Source of the DNA: Inquilinus ginsengisoli_A
GTDB taxonomy: Bacteria; Pseudomonadota; Alphaproteobacteria; DSM-16000; Inquilinaceae
Assembly (NCBI RefSeq): GCF_031453975.1
Contig: NZ_JAVDPW010000003.1
Location: 124,001-188,000 of the forward strand
Reading direction: 5' to 3'
DNA: 64,000 nt
Position numbers and translations under genes: made by a program. Shown here in pieces: positions 50,112 through 58,809 of this stretch (within the stretch, counting starts at the first letter, position 1; each line of letters starts with the position of its first letter). A model generated the notes under the pieces. The model saw only the letters and a list, made by a program, of their open reading frames with translations, was not told the origin of the DNA and made no database searches.

Positions 50112-51794
50112 TCATTCCACCGGCGCCAGCGAGCCGCGGTAGCGCACGATCAGCCCAGTCCAGGGATGGCGGATCTCGACATGGAAGCGGAAGCGGCCCT
50201 CCGCTTCCGTCTCCCAGGCCTCGCCGTTCGGGGCCAGCGCCACCGGCAACGGCAGGCCGAACAGGCTCCAGCGCCGCACCACCAGGCGCAGCCGATCGCC
50301 CTCCAGCACCAAGGCCATGCCGACCCGGACCGGGGCGAAGCGCTCGACCACCAGGCCTTCGGACCGGCCGTGGCCCTCCTCCTGGGTGCTGGCGAAGCGC
50401 CGGCCGGCGAAGCGGCGCTGCCAGGTCTCGACGCCGTCCCGGACCTGGAACGCCACCTCGACCGGCACCTCGCTGCCGGCGGCGGGAAAGCCGATGACCG
50501 CCGCCACCAGCCGCGACAGCAGGCCGGTGCCCCGGTCGACCGTGGCTTGGCCCGCCACCCGCGTCTCGCCGTGGAGGTCGTGCAGCGCCCGCACCGGCGC
50601 CGGCAGCCGGTCCCAGGCCTCGCCAAGGAGGCGACGGTACAGCGGCTGCCGCGCGGTCTCCGCGGTGACCTCACGGCGGCCCGTCACGATCGCCCGGCCG
50701 GCGAACAGCGGCGCGTAATCCTCGAGTTCCAGTTCCGTGGTCGCGGGGCGGGCGCCGGGGGCGGGGCGGATGCCCTGCAGCCGGCGCCGGATCACCGCGG
50801 CCGCCGCCATGGCCGGGATCAGCGGCCCGTCATCGCCCTCGGCCAGCAGGTGCCAGGACCGCTCCACCGGCTGCCCGGCCCCGTTGCGGCCGGTGACGGC
50901 GACGATCATGCCGCTGCGATGTTCGCCCCAGCGCAGCCGCCGGTTGGCGGCGTGCAGCAGCGGCGCCAACGGCAGCAGCGAGGGCAGCAGGCCGATCCGC
51001 ACCAGCCAGGCCAGGCCGCTCAGCGCCCGGTGCAGGATCTCGGGCACCGGGCCGGCCCCGACCCAGATCGACCGCAGCCCGGGCCATAGCTCCGGCAGCA
51101 GCCGCAGGTCCGGCACATCGACGAGCGAGAAGCGGGTGCTGTGCAGCGGCAGCTTGCCGGGCGGCGCCACGGTCCGGCGCCGAGTCTCGATCAGCGCCCG
51201 GCCCGTCGCCGGTCGCCCGTCGCGCAGCAGGCCCACCGGCTTGCCGGCGTAGGAGGCGACGGCGCGGGTCACGTTCGGCCCCAGCCCGGCATAGGGCGAC
51301 GGCGCCAGCCCGGCCATGATGGTCTCGACCCGGTCCAGGCCCTGCGCCAGGTGCCGCACCGCGGCGGCGGTCAGCGCCGGAAAGCTGCTGACGCCGGACA
51401 GCACCGCCACGCCGCGCGCCCGCGCGACGGCGTCGAGCCGGCCGATGCCGGCGACGAAATCGGTGCCGTCCGCCAGATCGAGATAGTCGACGCCCTGGGA
51501 GATGCAGGCCTCGGCCACGCGGTACGGCGCGCCGCCATAGGCCTGGAACGGCCCGGCGGCGTCGACCACGATGTCCGGCGCGGCGGCGGCGATCTGCGCC
51601 GCCACATCGCCGTCGCGGTCGAAGGCCAGGGCTTCGGCCGACCCGCCGAGGCTTCGGCAGGCCGCCTCCGCCTTCGCCGCCGACCGGCTGGCGACCAGCA
51701 GGGTCAGGCCGGGTTCGGCCGCCAGCAGCCGCACCAGCCGGCCGCCGAAGCTGCCGGTGCCGCCGATGACCAGGACGCGCAGGAGCTCAGTCAC
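50112..51794 (-). CDS. Saccharopine-dehydrogenase-like NAD(P)-binding protein with DUF4166 domain
   Basis: A 560-aa two-part protein from a GTG overlapping the upstream stop. Residues 1 to about 370 form a saccharopine-reductase-like Rossmann region (LRVLVIGGTGSFGGRLVRLL; VVDAAGPFQAYGGAPYRVAE). The C-terminal 190 residues resemble DUF4166 (WDRLPAPVRALHDLHGETRV; RFRFHVEIRHPWTGLIVRYR). Such fusions are known in proteobacteria and their reaction is not established. It is coupled to the DCC-family redox protein gene upstream. Confidence 0.82.
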   Translation of the reverse strand: MTELLRVLVIGGTGSFGGRLVRLLAAEPGLTLLVASRSAAKAEAACRSLGGSAEALAFDRDGDVAAQIAAAAPDIVVDAAGPFQAYGGAPYRVAEACISQGVDYLDLADGTDFVAGIGRLDAVARARGVAVLSGVSSFPALTAAAVRHLAQGLDRVETIMAGLAPSPYAGLGPNVTRAVASYAGKPVGLLRDGRPATGRALIETRRRTVAPPGKLPLHSTRFSLVDVPDLRLLPELWPGLRSIWVGAGPVPEILHRALSGLAWLVRIGLLPSLLPLAPLLHAANRRLRWGEHRSGMIVAVTGRNGAGQPVERSWHLLAEGDDGPLIPAMAAAAVIRRRLQGIRPAPGARPATTELELEDYAPLFAGRAIVTGRREVTAETARQPLYRRLLGEAWDRLPAPVRALHDLHGETRVAGQATVDRGTGLLSRLVAAVIGFPAAGSEVPVEVAFQVRDGVETWQRRFAGRRFASTQEEGHGRSEGLVVERFAPVRVGMALVLEGDRLRLVVRRWSLFGLPLPVALAPNGEAWETEAEGRFRFHVEIRHPWTGLIVRYRGSLAPVE

Positions 51795-52246
51795 GTCAGG
51801 AAGCGGTCTTCCTGGCCCGGCGGCGCCAGCATGCACACGTCTCTCCGCCCGAACAGACGGAAGCGGTTGCGTGCCACCAGGCCGTACAGCCGGTCGCGCC
51901 AGCCTTGGGGCAGGATCCGCAGCGCCGCCACCAGCGACCAGGGCAGGCCGAGGCCCAGGGCGGTGCGGATCACGCTTTCCGACTTGAACCAGGCGATGCC
52001 GTCGGCCAGCAGGATGTTGGTCTCGTAGTCCTCGGGGTCGAGCCCGTAATGGACATACAGCGCCCGCCCGGTCGGCGACTGCGCCGGCAGCAGCCGGAAC
52101 CGCCTGGCCCGATCATATCGCAGGATGAATCGCGCCCAGCCGGAGCACATGACGCAGTGCCCGTCGAAGATGATGACCGGTCGGTCGTCGGGGAAGGGCG
52201 GCACCGCCGGATCCTGCCGCCAGCTGTAGGGTCCCCGGGAGATCAT
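51791..52246 (-). CDS. DCC-family thiol-disulfide oxidoreductase (DUF393)
   Basis: A 151-aa protein of the DCC/YuxK family with the diagnostic DGHCVMCSGWARFIL (C31 and C34 form the redox pair), followed by FRLLPAQSPTGRAL and YGLVARNRFRLFGRRDVC. The family is thioredoxin-like. Its stop overlaps the GTG of the DUF4166 fusion gene, so the two are likely expressed together, a combination also seen in other proteobacteria as far as I recall. Confidence 0.88.
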   Translation of the reverse strand: MISRGPYSWRQDPAVPPFPDDRPVIIFDGHCVMCSGWARFILRYDRARRFRLLPAQSPTGRALYVHYGLDPEDYETNILLADGIAWFKSESVIRTALGLGLPWSLVAALRILPQGWRDRLYGLVARNRFRLFGRRDVCMLAPPGQEDRFLT

Positions 52247-52485
52247 CCGGCGCTCCGGTTGGTGTCATGGGTGCCGGATGGAAAGCCTAGGGCATCGGCA
52301 GCGGCAGAGCTATGGGATCGGGTCGCGGCGTTTTGATGACCTGGCGTTCTAGACGGGATGCCGGAACACACCATTATTGTGTCAGGCCCTGATGGGCACG
52401 GCGAGAGCCGCCGCCTCGGGCCGGGGCCCTGGAACCGGGGAGGCCTGTAGGCCTTCCCCCAAGATGACAGTGGGGAGCGAAACGC

Positions 52486-53031
52486 ATGCCGATGTCGCTG
52501 GCCGACCATGTCCGCCTGATGGCGCGCAACAACGCCTGGGCCAATGCCCGGCTGCTTGCCGCCTGCATCCGGCTGACGCCGGAGGAGTTCGCGGCGCCGC
52601 GCACCGGCTTCTTCCCGTCGCTGCGGCGGACGCTGAACCACATCCTGGTGGTCGACCGTGCCTATCTTGCCGACCTGAAGGGGCCGGGGCGGCGGCCGGC
52701 AGCCAACCCGATCCCCTATCCCGACGCCGTGGACCTGGCCGCCGCCCAGTCCGAGACCGACCGCGAGCTGGTCGGGTACTGCGACGGGCTCGACGATGGC
52801 GGGCTCGACCGGGTGGTGGCGATCGACCGCAAGGACGGGGTCGCCTACCGCGAGACCGTCGCGGCCATCCTGGCGCATCTGTTCCAGCACCAGATCCACC
52901 ATCGCGGCCAGGCCCACGCCATGCTGTCGGCCACCCGGGTGGCGCCGCCGCAGCTGGATGAATTCTTCCTCGCCTCCGACGCCCCGCGGCGGGAGGCGGA
53001 GCTGCGCCGGCTGGGGCTGGAGGCGCGATAG
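52486..53031 (+). CDS. DinB-family protein
   Basis: A 181-aa four-helix protein of the DinB/YfiT superfamily. Probable metal-binding histidines are in LRRTLNHILVVDRAYL and in the paired LFQHQIHHRGQAHAML. Members are putative metal-dependent thiol transferases or damage-inducible proteins. The 239-bp region upstream contains only palindromic sequence (for example AGGCCT-GT-AGGCCT near 52440) and no other gene. Confidence 0.85.
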   Translation: MPMSLADHVRLMARNNAWANARLLAACIRLTPEEFAAPRTGFFPSLRRTLNHILVVDRAYLADLKGPGRRPAANPIPYPDAVDLAAAQSETDRELVGYCDGLDDGGLDRVVAIDRKDGVAYRETVAAILAHLFQHQIHHRGQAHAMLSATRVAPPQLDEFFLASDAPRREAELRRLGLEAR

Positions 53032-53062
53032 GCGGCGGCTGGGCCTCCGAGGGAGAGCCGCC

Positions 53063-53692
53063 TTAACCCACTTTTGCGCCGCCCCGTCCCAGCTGCGCCT
53101 CGACCAGCGCCTCGGCCGCCCAGGCGACGGCCTTGCCCGGGCCGTCGCGGCCGCCCAGGGTCTGGCTGATGGCGTAGGCGCCCTCGACCAGCAGCAACAG
53201 GCCGTCGGCCAGCAGCTTGGGCTCCGGCGCGCCCAGCGCCTCGGCCAGCCGCAGCAGGCGCAGCCGCAGCTCGCGTTTGTTGGCCTCGGCGACCTGGCGG
53301 CCGGGATGGCTCGGCTCCGGGAACTCCGTGGCGTCGTTGGTGAAGGGGCAGCCGCGGTAATCCGGCGCCGTGGTGCGGTCGGCCAGATGCTCCATCATGG
53401 CGCGCAGCTGGGCCCGCGGGTCGCCTTCGTGCTTGGCGAAGGCCCGATCCCAGCGCCGCCAGTAGTCGGCGTTGCGGTCCGCGAGATAGGCGACCACCAG
53501 ATCGTCCTTGGACGGGAAGCTGCGGTACAGGCTGATCTTGGCAACCCCCGCCTCCTTGACGATCGCGTCGACCCCGACGGCGCGGATGCCGTGGCGGTAG
53601 AACAGGTCGTCGGCGGCGGCGAAGATCCGGTCGCGGGCCCGCAGCGGCGATGCCTCGTCCTGCGGCGCTCCGACCGTCTTCGGCTTCGACAT
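53063..53692 (-). CDS. TetR-family transcriptional regulator
   Basis: A 209-aa TetR repressor. The HTH is at the N-terminus: ARDRIFAAADDLFYRHGIRA, VGVDAIVKEAGVAKISLYRS, and FPSKDDLVVAYL. The C-terminal ligand domain includes YRGCPFTNDATEFPEPSHPG, typical of a common proteobacterial TetR subgroup. I prefer the ATG at 53692 with GAGGTG upstream; a GTG at 53698 is possible. It diverges from the MFS gene over a duplicated palindrome and probably represses both. Confidence 0.9.
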   Translation of the reverse strand: MSKPKTVGAPQDEASPLRARDRIFAAADDLFYRHGIRAVGVDAIVKEAGVAKISLYRSFPSKDDLVVAYLADRNADYWRRWDRAFAKHEGDPRAQLRAMMEHLADRTTAPDYRGCPFTNDATEFPEPSHPGRQVAEANKRELRLRLLRLAEALGAPEPKLLADGLLLLVEGAYAISQTLGGRDGPGKAVAWAAEALVEAQLGRGGAKVG

Positions 53693-53716
53693 AACCACAC
53701 CTCTCGGGCCTTGACA

Positions 53717-53767
53717 TGTAACCGATCGGTTCGTACCTCTTGGCAGCCGACGAACCGATCGGTTACA
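53717..53767. promoter_or_regulatory. Double TetR operator
   Basis: Two perfect 12-bp palindromes AACCGATCGGTT (53720-53731 and 53753-53764), 33 bp apart. The surrounding 17-bp blocks (53717-53733, 53751-53767) are also exact inverted copies of each other. They fill the gap between the divergent TetR gene and the MFS transporter gene. Two dimers on three helical turns would suit cooperative repression of both promoters. Confidence 0.8.
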
Positions 53768-53835
53768 TTTGGGCCGGGCCGGGGCTGTTGTCCAGTCGCA
53801 ACGACGGGACCGCCGGATCGGGAAGAGGGCTGCTG

Positions 53836-55125
53836 ATGACCACCTTCGTCGCGCGCCTGGTGTCGGGCCGGCTGCATTACGGCTGGATCGCGGCGGCCCT
53901 GGCCTTCCTGGTGCTGCTATCCGCCGCGGGTATCCGGGCCACGCCCAGCATCCTGATCGTGCCGCTGGAGAACGCCTTCGGCTGGGATCGCGCCGGCATC
54001 TCCTTCGCCATCGCCGTCAACATCTTCCTCTACGGGCTGATGGGCCCGTTCGCCGCCGCCGCGATGCAGCGCTTCGGCATCCGTCCGGTGGTGCTGTTCG
54101 CCCTGGCGCTGCTGGCCGTCGCGGTCGCGGCCTCGACCCTGATCACCCAGGAATGGCAGCTGGTGCTGACCTGGGGCGTCTTCGTCGGCTTCGGCAGCGG
54201 CATCGCCGCGATGGTGTTCGGCGCCACCATCGTCAACCGCTGGTTCCAGGAGCGGCGGGGCCTGGTCATGGGCCTTTTGACCGCCAGCGCCGCCACCGGC
54301 CAGCTGGTGTTCCTGCCGATCCTGGCCGCGATCGTCGAGGATTACGGCTGGAAGCCGGTGGCCTGGACGGTCGCCGCCGTGGCCGCGGCCGTCTTCCCCA
54401 TCGTCTATTTCCTGCTGCCGGAACGGCCGCAGGACATCGGCCTCACCCGCTACGGCGAGCCGGCCGGCGCCCAGCCGGTCGTCACCACCGGCAACCCGCT
54501 GGTCACCGCCTTCCGCATCCTCGGCCGGGCCGCGAAGGTGCGCGACTTCTGGCTCCTGGCCGGCAGCTTCTTCGTCTGCGGCCTGACCACCAACGGGCTG
54601 ATCGGCACCCATCTGATCTCGGCCTGCCTCGACCAGGGCATCCCGGCCACCACCGGCGCCGCGCTGCTGGCCGCCATGGGAATCTTCGACCTGTTCGGCA
54701 CCACCGCCTCGGGCTGGCTGTCCGACCGCTACTCCAGCCGCTGGCTGCTGTTCTGGTATTACGGGCTGCGCGGCCTGTCGCTGATCTACCTGCCGTTCTC
54801 CGGCTTCAGCTTCTACGGCCTGTCGATCTTCGCCGTGTTCTACGGGCTGGACTGGATCGCCACCGTGCCGCCGACCCTGAAGCTGACCAACGACGCCTTT
54901 GGCAAGGAGGATGCGCCGGTGGTGTTCGGCTGGATCGCCGCGGCCCACCAGGTCGGCGCCGCCACCGCGGCCTTCGGCGCCGGGGTGATGCGCACGGCGC
55001 TGGACGGCTACCTCGCCGCCTTCATCATCGCCGGGCTGATCTGCGTCGGCACCGCCTTCCTGGTGCTGGCGATCGGCCGCGGCTCGCGGCCGGTGCGGGG
55101 TCGGCTGGTCGAAGCAACGGCCTGA
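53836..55125 (+). CDS. MFS transporter
   Basis: A 429-aa major-facilitator protein with 12 predicted helices. It has FGIRPVVLFALALLAVAV (loop 2-3 region), NRWFQERRGLVMGLLTASAA, and LFGTTASGWLSDRYSSRWLL between helices 8 and 9. These resemble the oxalate/formate antiporter-like and monocarboxylate groups (OFA-type) of MFS. GAAGAGGG precedes the ATG. Likely induced when the TetR regulator encoded beside it binds its ligand, perhaps the transported compound. Confidence 0.88.
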   Translation: MTTFVARLVSGRLHYGWIAAALAFLVLLSAAGIRATPSILIVPLENAFGWDRAGISFAIAVNIFLYGLMGPFAAAAMQRFGIRPVVLFALALLAVAVAASTLITQEWQLVLTWGVFVGFGSGIAAMVFGATIVNRWFQERRGLVMGLLTASAATGQLVFLPILAAIVEDYGWKPVAWTVAAVAAAVFPIVYFLLPERPQDIGLTRYGEPAGAQPVVTTGNPLVTAFRILGRAAKVRDFWLLAGSFFVCGLTTNGLIGTHLISACLDQGIPATTGAALLAAMGIFDLFGTTASGWLSDRYSSRWLLFWYYGLRGLSLIYLPFSGFSFYGLSIFAVFYGLDWIATVPPTLKLTNDAFGKEDAPVVFGWIAAAHQVGAATAAFGAGVMRTALDGYLAAFIIAGLICVGTAFLVLAIGRGSRPVRGRLVEATA

Positions 55126-55140
55126 TCGGGCCTTCCGGGA

Positions 55141-55968
55141 TCAGGTCGCCCGGCAGATCATCTCGACCGGTGCGACCACCCCGGCTTCGATGGCGGCCGC
55201 GAGATGGGCGATCTTCCGCCCGGCCTCCGGCCCCATCACCAGGTGGAGCCCCAGCGGCGGCTGGCCGTGCTCCGCCATCCCGGCCCGCTGGCGGCGGAAG
55301 AAGTCGATGGCGAAATCCCGCCGGTTGCGCTCGGCGGTGACGCTGAAGCCGGCGCCCGCCAGGGCGTGGCGATAGGCGTCGGGGGTGGCCAGGGCGCTGC
55401 CCTCCGCGGTCGTCGCCCAGGGCACCGGATAGGCCGGCTCGCCGTCGCCGGTGCGCATCACGTCGTAGATTCCGAAGGCGGCGCCGGGCTTCAGCACCCG
55501 CCGCGCCTCGGCGAACAGCGCCGGCTTGTCGGCGATGTTCATGCCGACATGCAGCAGCGTCGCCGCGTCGAAGGTGCCGGCGGGGAAGGGCAGGGCCAGC
55601 GCGCTGCCCTCGATGTAGCGCACCCGGTCGGCCAGCCCGACGCGTCCGGCCAGGCTGGTGGCGACCGCGACGAAATCGGCGGTCAGGTCGACGCCCCAGG
55701 CGCGGCAGCCATGGGCCTGGGCGAAATGGCGCGCGGCCCCGCCGAGGCCGCTGCCGATGTCCAGCAGCGCCTGGCCGGGGCGAAGGTCGAGCTGCCCGGC
55801 CAGCGCCTCGGTGGCCTCGCGGCCGCCGATGTGGAATTCGTCGACCGGCGCCAGATCGGCCGGCGCCAGCCGCTCCGGATCCCGGCCGGCGGCGCGCAGC
55901 CCGGCCAGGATCGCCGCCTCCAGCCCATCCCGCGCGTAATGCGCGGCGACATCCGTTTCCTCAGGCAT
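55141..55968 (-). CDS. SAM-dependent methyltransferase
   Basis: Class I methyltransferase of 275 aa: motif I LLDIGSGLGGAARHFA, acidic end of strand 2 WGVDLTADFVAVA, motif III-type LPFPAGTFDAATLLHVGMN and LKPGAAFGIYDVMRTG. The layout resembles UbiE/sarcosine-dimethylglycine-type small-molecule methyltransferases. The ATG follows GGGAGA. It is convergent with the MFS gene (15 bp gap) and in the same direction as the next small gene. Confidence 0.87.
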   Translation of the reverse strand: MPEETDVAAHYARDGLEAAILAGLRAAGRDPERLAPADLAPVDEFHIGGREATEALAGQLDLRPGQALLDIGSGLGGAARHFAQAHGCRAWGVDLTADFVAVATSLAGRVGLADRVRYIEGSALALPFPAGTFDAATLLHVGMNIADKPALFAEARRVLKPGAAFGIYDVMRTGDGEPAYPVPWATTAEGSALATPDAYRHALAGAGFSVTAERNRRDFAIDFFRRQRAGMAEHGQPPLGLHLVMGPEAGRKIAHLAAAIEAGVVAPVEMICRAT

Positions 55969-56051
55969 CGCGTCGTCTCCCGTTGCCGGCGCGATCCTGG
56001 CGCCGGCCGGCCGTGCGTTGCCAGCGGTTTCGTCCGCCGGCGCCGCAAGGC

Positions 56052-56420
56052 TCAGGCGACGCAGATGCTGGGGACGCCGACCTTGCGGAACAGATGCGGC
56101 GTCGCCACGGTGCTGGCGGGATAGTTGGCCAGCGCGTCGCGGAACGCCTTCTGGCCGAACGCCGCCCGGAAATGCGCCGTGCTTTCCCACACCGCCTGGT
56201 TCAGGAAGGCGGAGCTGCCGGCGATGCCGCGATGCAGCTGGGTCGAGATGAAGCCGGGCTGCGCCTTCATGATGGCGGCGTCCCGCGTCCAGGCCGCGAG
56301 CAGGGCATCCGCCTCCTCGGGCGCGACGCTGAAGCTGTTGATCAGGATGACGGGACCGTCCTCGTCCGCAAGCTGCTGTGCCAGCGTCACATGGGCGTCG
56401 AGTTCGACGAATTTCGGCAT
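56052..56420 (-). CDS. Antibiotic-biosynthesis-monooxygenase (ABM)-type small protein
   Basis: A 122-aa dimeric alpha/beta-barrel candidate. VILINSFSVAPEEADALLAA, MKAQPGFISTQLHRGIAGSS and FLNQAVWESTAHFRAAF match the ABM fold, which includes quinol monooxygenases and heme-degrading IsdG-like proteins. No cofactor residues are evident. It lies 32 bp downstream of the MarR gene and is probably its co-transcribed target. Confidence 0.83.
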   Translation of the reverse strand: MPKFVELDAHVTLAQQLADEDGPVILINSFSVAPEEADALLAAWTRDAAIMKAQPGFISTQLHRGIAGSSAFLNQAVWESTAHFRAAFGQKAFRDALANYPASTVATPHLFRKVGVPSICVA

Positions 56421-56452
56421 GGTGGGGCTCCTTGGGTTGGGGGTTGGCCGGA

Positions 56453-56908
56453 TCAAAGGGCCTCGGGCGGCTCGGCGCGGTCGAGGCGTTCGCGCAGCTG
56501 CGTCGCGACGCGCAGCGCCGCGGCGATCTCGCCGGCGTCCAGCCCGGCGCTCAGCGACGCGGCCCAGGGGCGCTGCCGGGCCATGGCATCGGCGAAGGCC
56601 TGCCGGCCCTTGTCGGTCAGCACCAGCAGCTTGGCACGGGCATGGTGGGGGTTCGGGTCGAAGCGGACGAAGCCCTCGCCGGTCAGCAGGTCCGCCAGGC
56701 GCTGCACGCCCTGCCGGCTCAGCCCCATGTTGCGGGCGATCGAGGCGACGGGCAGCGGCACCGGCGATGCCGCGATGGCCCCCAGCACCTGCCAGCGGGC
56801 GGAGGTCAGCCCCAGATCCGCCACCAGCCCGTCGCCGGCGGCGAGCAGGCGGCCGTTGAGCCGGAACGTCTCGACGATGAGGTCGGTGAGCTGGTCGACA
56901 GGGTTCAT
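56453..56908 (-). CDS. MarR-family transcriptional regulator (second in window)
   Basis: A 151-aa MarR protein with winged helix LPVASIARNMGLSRQGVQRL and a wing PNPHHARAKLLVLTDKGRQA. A perfect palindrome overlaps its promoter 2 bp upstream of the ATG, indicating autorepression. It is unrelated in operator sequence to the MarR at 27907. Co-transcribed with the ABM-type protein; may sense an oxidant or quinone (inference from the partner). Confidence 0.88.
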   Translation of the reverse strand: MNPVDQLTDLIVETFRLNGRLLAAGDGLVADLGLTSARWQVLGAIAASPVPLPVASIARNMGLSRQGVQRLADLLTGEGFVRFDPNPHHARAKLLVLTDKGRQAFADAMARQRPWAASLSAGLDAGEIAAALRVATQLRERLDRAEPPEAL

Positions 56909-56910
56909 AA

Positions 56911-56926
56911 TGACAATATATTGTCA
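56911..56926. promoter_or_regulatory. MarR operator, perfect palindrome
   Basis: TGACAATATATTGTCA is an exact 16-bp palindrome directly upstream of the MarR start. A further half-site TTGTCAA occurs about 14 bp further upstream (near 56940). The AT-rich centre may coincide with the -10 region. It lies on the divergent side of the ThDP-enzyme gene (start 57054) and could also affect it. Confidence 0.75.
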
Positions 56927-57053
56927 AATTGGTGTTTAGTTGTCAATCATCGTCATCGCGATGGGCTGCCGCAGCGGTCGTGGGGGTGGTCATCGGCGGG
57001 CGGTCGCGGCAGTCTCTCCGGCAAACGAGTCGCGACAGCGGGGGAGAGGTTTC

Positions 57054-58628
57054 ATGGCTGACAATTGCGCCCAGGCGATCATCGACGCCTTCACCCGCAG
57101 CGGCGTCGACACCGCCTTCGGCATCCCCGGCGTGCACACGCTCGAGCTGTACCGCGCCCTCGGCCGCAACGGCGTCCGCCATGTCGCCGTGCGGCACGAG
57201 CAGGGCGCCGCCTTCATGGCCGACGGCTACGCCCGCGCCAGCGGCAAGGCGGCGTTGTGCGTGCTGATCACCGGCCCCGGGCTGCTGAACGCCGCCACCG
57301 GCATCGGCCAGGCCTATTCCGACAGCGTGCCGATGGTGGTGCTGTCCACCGTCAACGCCCGTGCCGATCTCGGCCTCGGCCGCGGCGAGCTGCACGAGAT
57401 GCGCAACCAGCGCCAGGCGATGGAAGGCCTCGTCGGCTCCGCCCTGCTGGTCAGCGATCCGGCCCAGGCCCGCGCCGTGGCCGATCTCAGCCTCGCCCGC
57501 ATGACCCTCGGCCGGCCGCGCCCGGTCTATATCGAATTGCCGCTCGACGTCGCGACCGGCGCGGTGGCCGAGGACTCCGGCGCGCTGCCGGCGTTGCCGC
57601 TGTCCGCCCCCAACCCGGCGGCGTTGGCCCAGGCGGTGGAGCTGCTGCGCGGCGCGCGGCGCCCGATGATCCTGCTCGGCGGCGGCGCGGCCTCCGGCGC
57701 GGCGGCGGCCCGGCGGCTGGCGGACAGCCTCGGCGCGGTGGTCGCCTGCTCGATCGCCGGCAAGGGCATCGTGCCGGATGACGGGCCGCATTCGATCGGG
57801 TCGCGCATCGGCACCGCCGAGGGCCAGAAGCTGATCGCCGAGGCCGATGTCGTGCTCGCCGTCGGCACCGAGCTGTCGATGAACGACCGCTGGTCGCCGC
57901 TGCAGTTCAAGGGCGCGCTGATCCGGGTCGACATCGACCCCGACGTGCTGGTGCGGGATTTCCGGCCGACCGTGCCGCTGCTGTGCGATGCGGCCCAGGC
58001 GCTGGAAGGGCTGGCCGCGGCGCTGGCCGACCGCGGCGGCCGCCCGGCCTGGGCCGGCGACCTGGCGCCGCTGCGCCGCGCCGCCGACGAAGCGGAGTTC
58101 GGCGACAAGGCCGATCACCTGGCGTTGCTGGAGCGGCTGCGCGACGCGCTGCCGGACGATGCGGTGGTGGTCAGCGACATGACCCAGATCGCCTACACCG
58201 GCAATGTCTGCTTCCCCTCGCGGCAGCCGCGCGGCTGGCTGCACCCGGTCGGCTTCGGCACGCTGGGCTACGCCCTGCCCGCGGCGATCGGGGCCAAGCT
58301 GGCGCGGCCGGAGGCGCAGGTGGTGGCGCTGGCCGGCGATTACGGCTTCGGCTTCACCTGCCAGGAGCTGGGGACGGCCGCCGATCTCGGCCTGGGGCTG
58401 CCGGTCGTGGTCTGGAACAACCGCGGCCTGGGCCAGATCGCCTATGGCATGGACAAGGCCGGCATCGCCCGGCTGGGCGTCGACATCGCGCCGCCGGCTT
58501 TCGACGCCATGGCCGCGACCTATGGCTGCGGCTACGCCGCCGTCGAGGATCCGCGCCACCTGCCGCAGCGCCTGGCCGCCGCCTTCGACGACACCCGGCC
58601 CACCCTGATCGAGGTCAAGGCCGCCTGA
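57054..58628 (+). CDS. Thiamine-diphosphate-dependent enzyme (acetolactate-synthase-like, AruI type)
   Basis: A 524-aa three-domain ThDP enzyme. The PYR domain has the cofactor Glu E49 in VRHEQGAAFMADGYAR, the central domain ILLGGGAASGAAAARRLADS, and the PP domain GDYGFGFTCQELGTAADLGL (428 onward) with VVVWNN as the metal-site end. The GDY in place of GDG resembles the 5-guanidino-2-oxopentanoate decarboxylase (AruI) group rather than true acetolactate synthase. GGGGGAGAGG precedes the ATG. Followed by a large inverted repeat and an acetylpolyamine-hydrolase-type gene, which fits arginine/polyamine-related catabolism (inference). Confidence 0.87.
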   Translation: MADNCAQAIIDAFTRSGVDTAFGIPGVHTLELYRALGRNGVRHVAVRHEQGAAFMADGYARASGKAALCVLITGPGLLNAATGIGQAYSDSVPMVVLSTVNARADLGLGRGELHEMRNQRQAMEGLVGSALLVSDPAQARAVADLSLARMTLGRPRPVYIELPLDVATGAVAEDSGALPALPLSAPNPAALAQAVELLRGARRPMILLGGGAASGAAAARRLADSLGAVVACSIAGKGIVPDDGPHSIGSRIGTAEGQKLIAEADVVLAVGTELSMNDRWSPLQFKGALIRVDIDPDVLVRDFRPTVPLLCDAAQALEGLAAALADRGGRPAWAGDLAPLRRAADEAEFGDKADHLALLERLRDALPDDAVVVSDMTQIAYTGNVCFPSRQPRGWLHPVGFGTLGYALPAAIGAKLARPEAQVVALAGDYGFGFTCQELGTAADLGLGLPVVVWNNRGLGQIAYGMDKAGIARLGVDIAPPAFDAMAATYGCGYAAVEDPRHLPQRLAAAFDDTRPTLIEVKAA

Positions 58629-58640
58629 GAGACCGCATGG

Positions 58641-58761
58641 AAACGCTACTGGTGTGGCCGTCTGACGGCGGTTTCTGCGCTTCCGGTGCTCACGGACCCA
58701 AATGTCCGCTGCGCTCCGGTTCTCGAAACCACCGCCAGCCGACTCACACCAGCGCATTTCC
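58641..58761. repeat. Long imperfect inverted repeat (about 120-nt hairpin)
   Basis: Arms of about 35 bases, 58641-58676 and 58726-58761, are imperfect reverse complements (AAACGCTACTGGTGTG ... CTCACACCAGCGCATTT; CGGCGGTTTC ... GAAACCACCGCC). The interior pairs further (CGGTGCTCACGGAC with GTCCGCTGCGCTCCG). The whole gap between the ThDP and HDAC-family genes could fold into one long hairpin. It resembles dispersed intergenic palindromes, but no second copy was noticed here. Confidence 0.65.
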
Positions 58762-58809
58762 AAGCGGTCTCTGACCGCCCCTTCCGCTTTTGCTATCTGA
58801 GGATCGCCG

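Noticed and set aside
58629..58809. Small coding gene between the ThDP and HDAC-family genes
   Set aside because: The region is dominated by the long inverted repeat, and the possible frames have no ribosome-binding site or homology that I can recognise.
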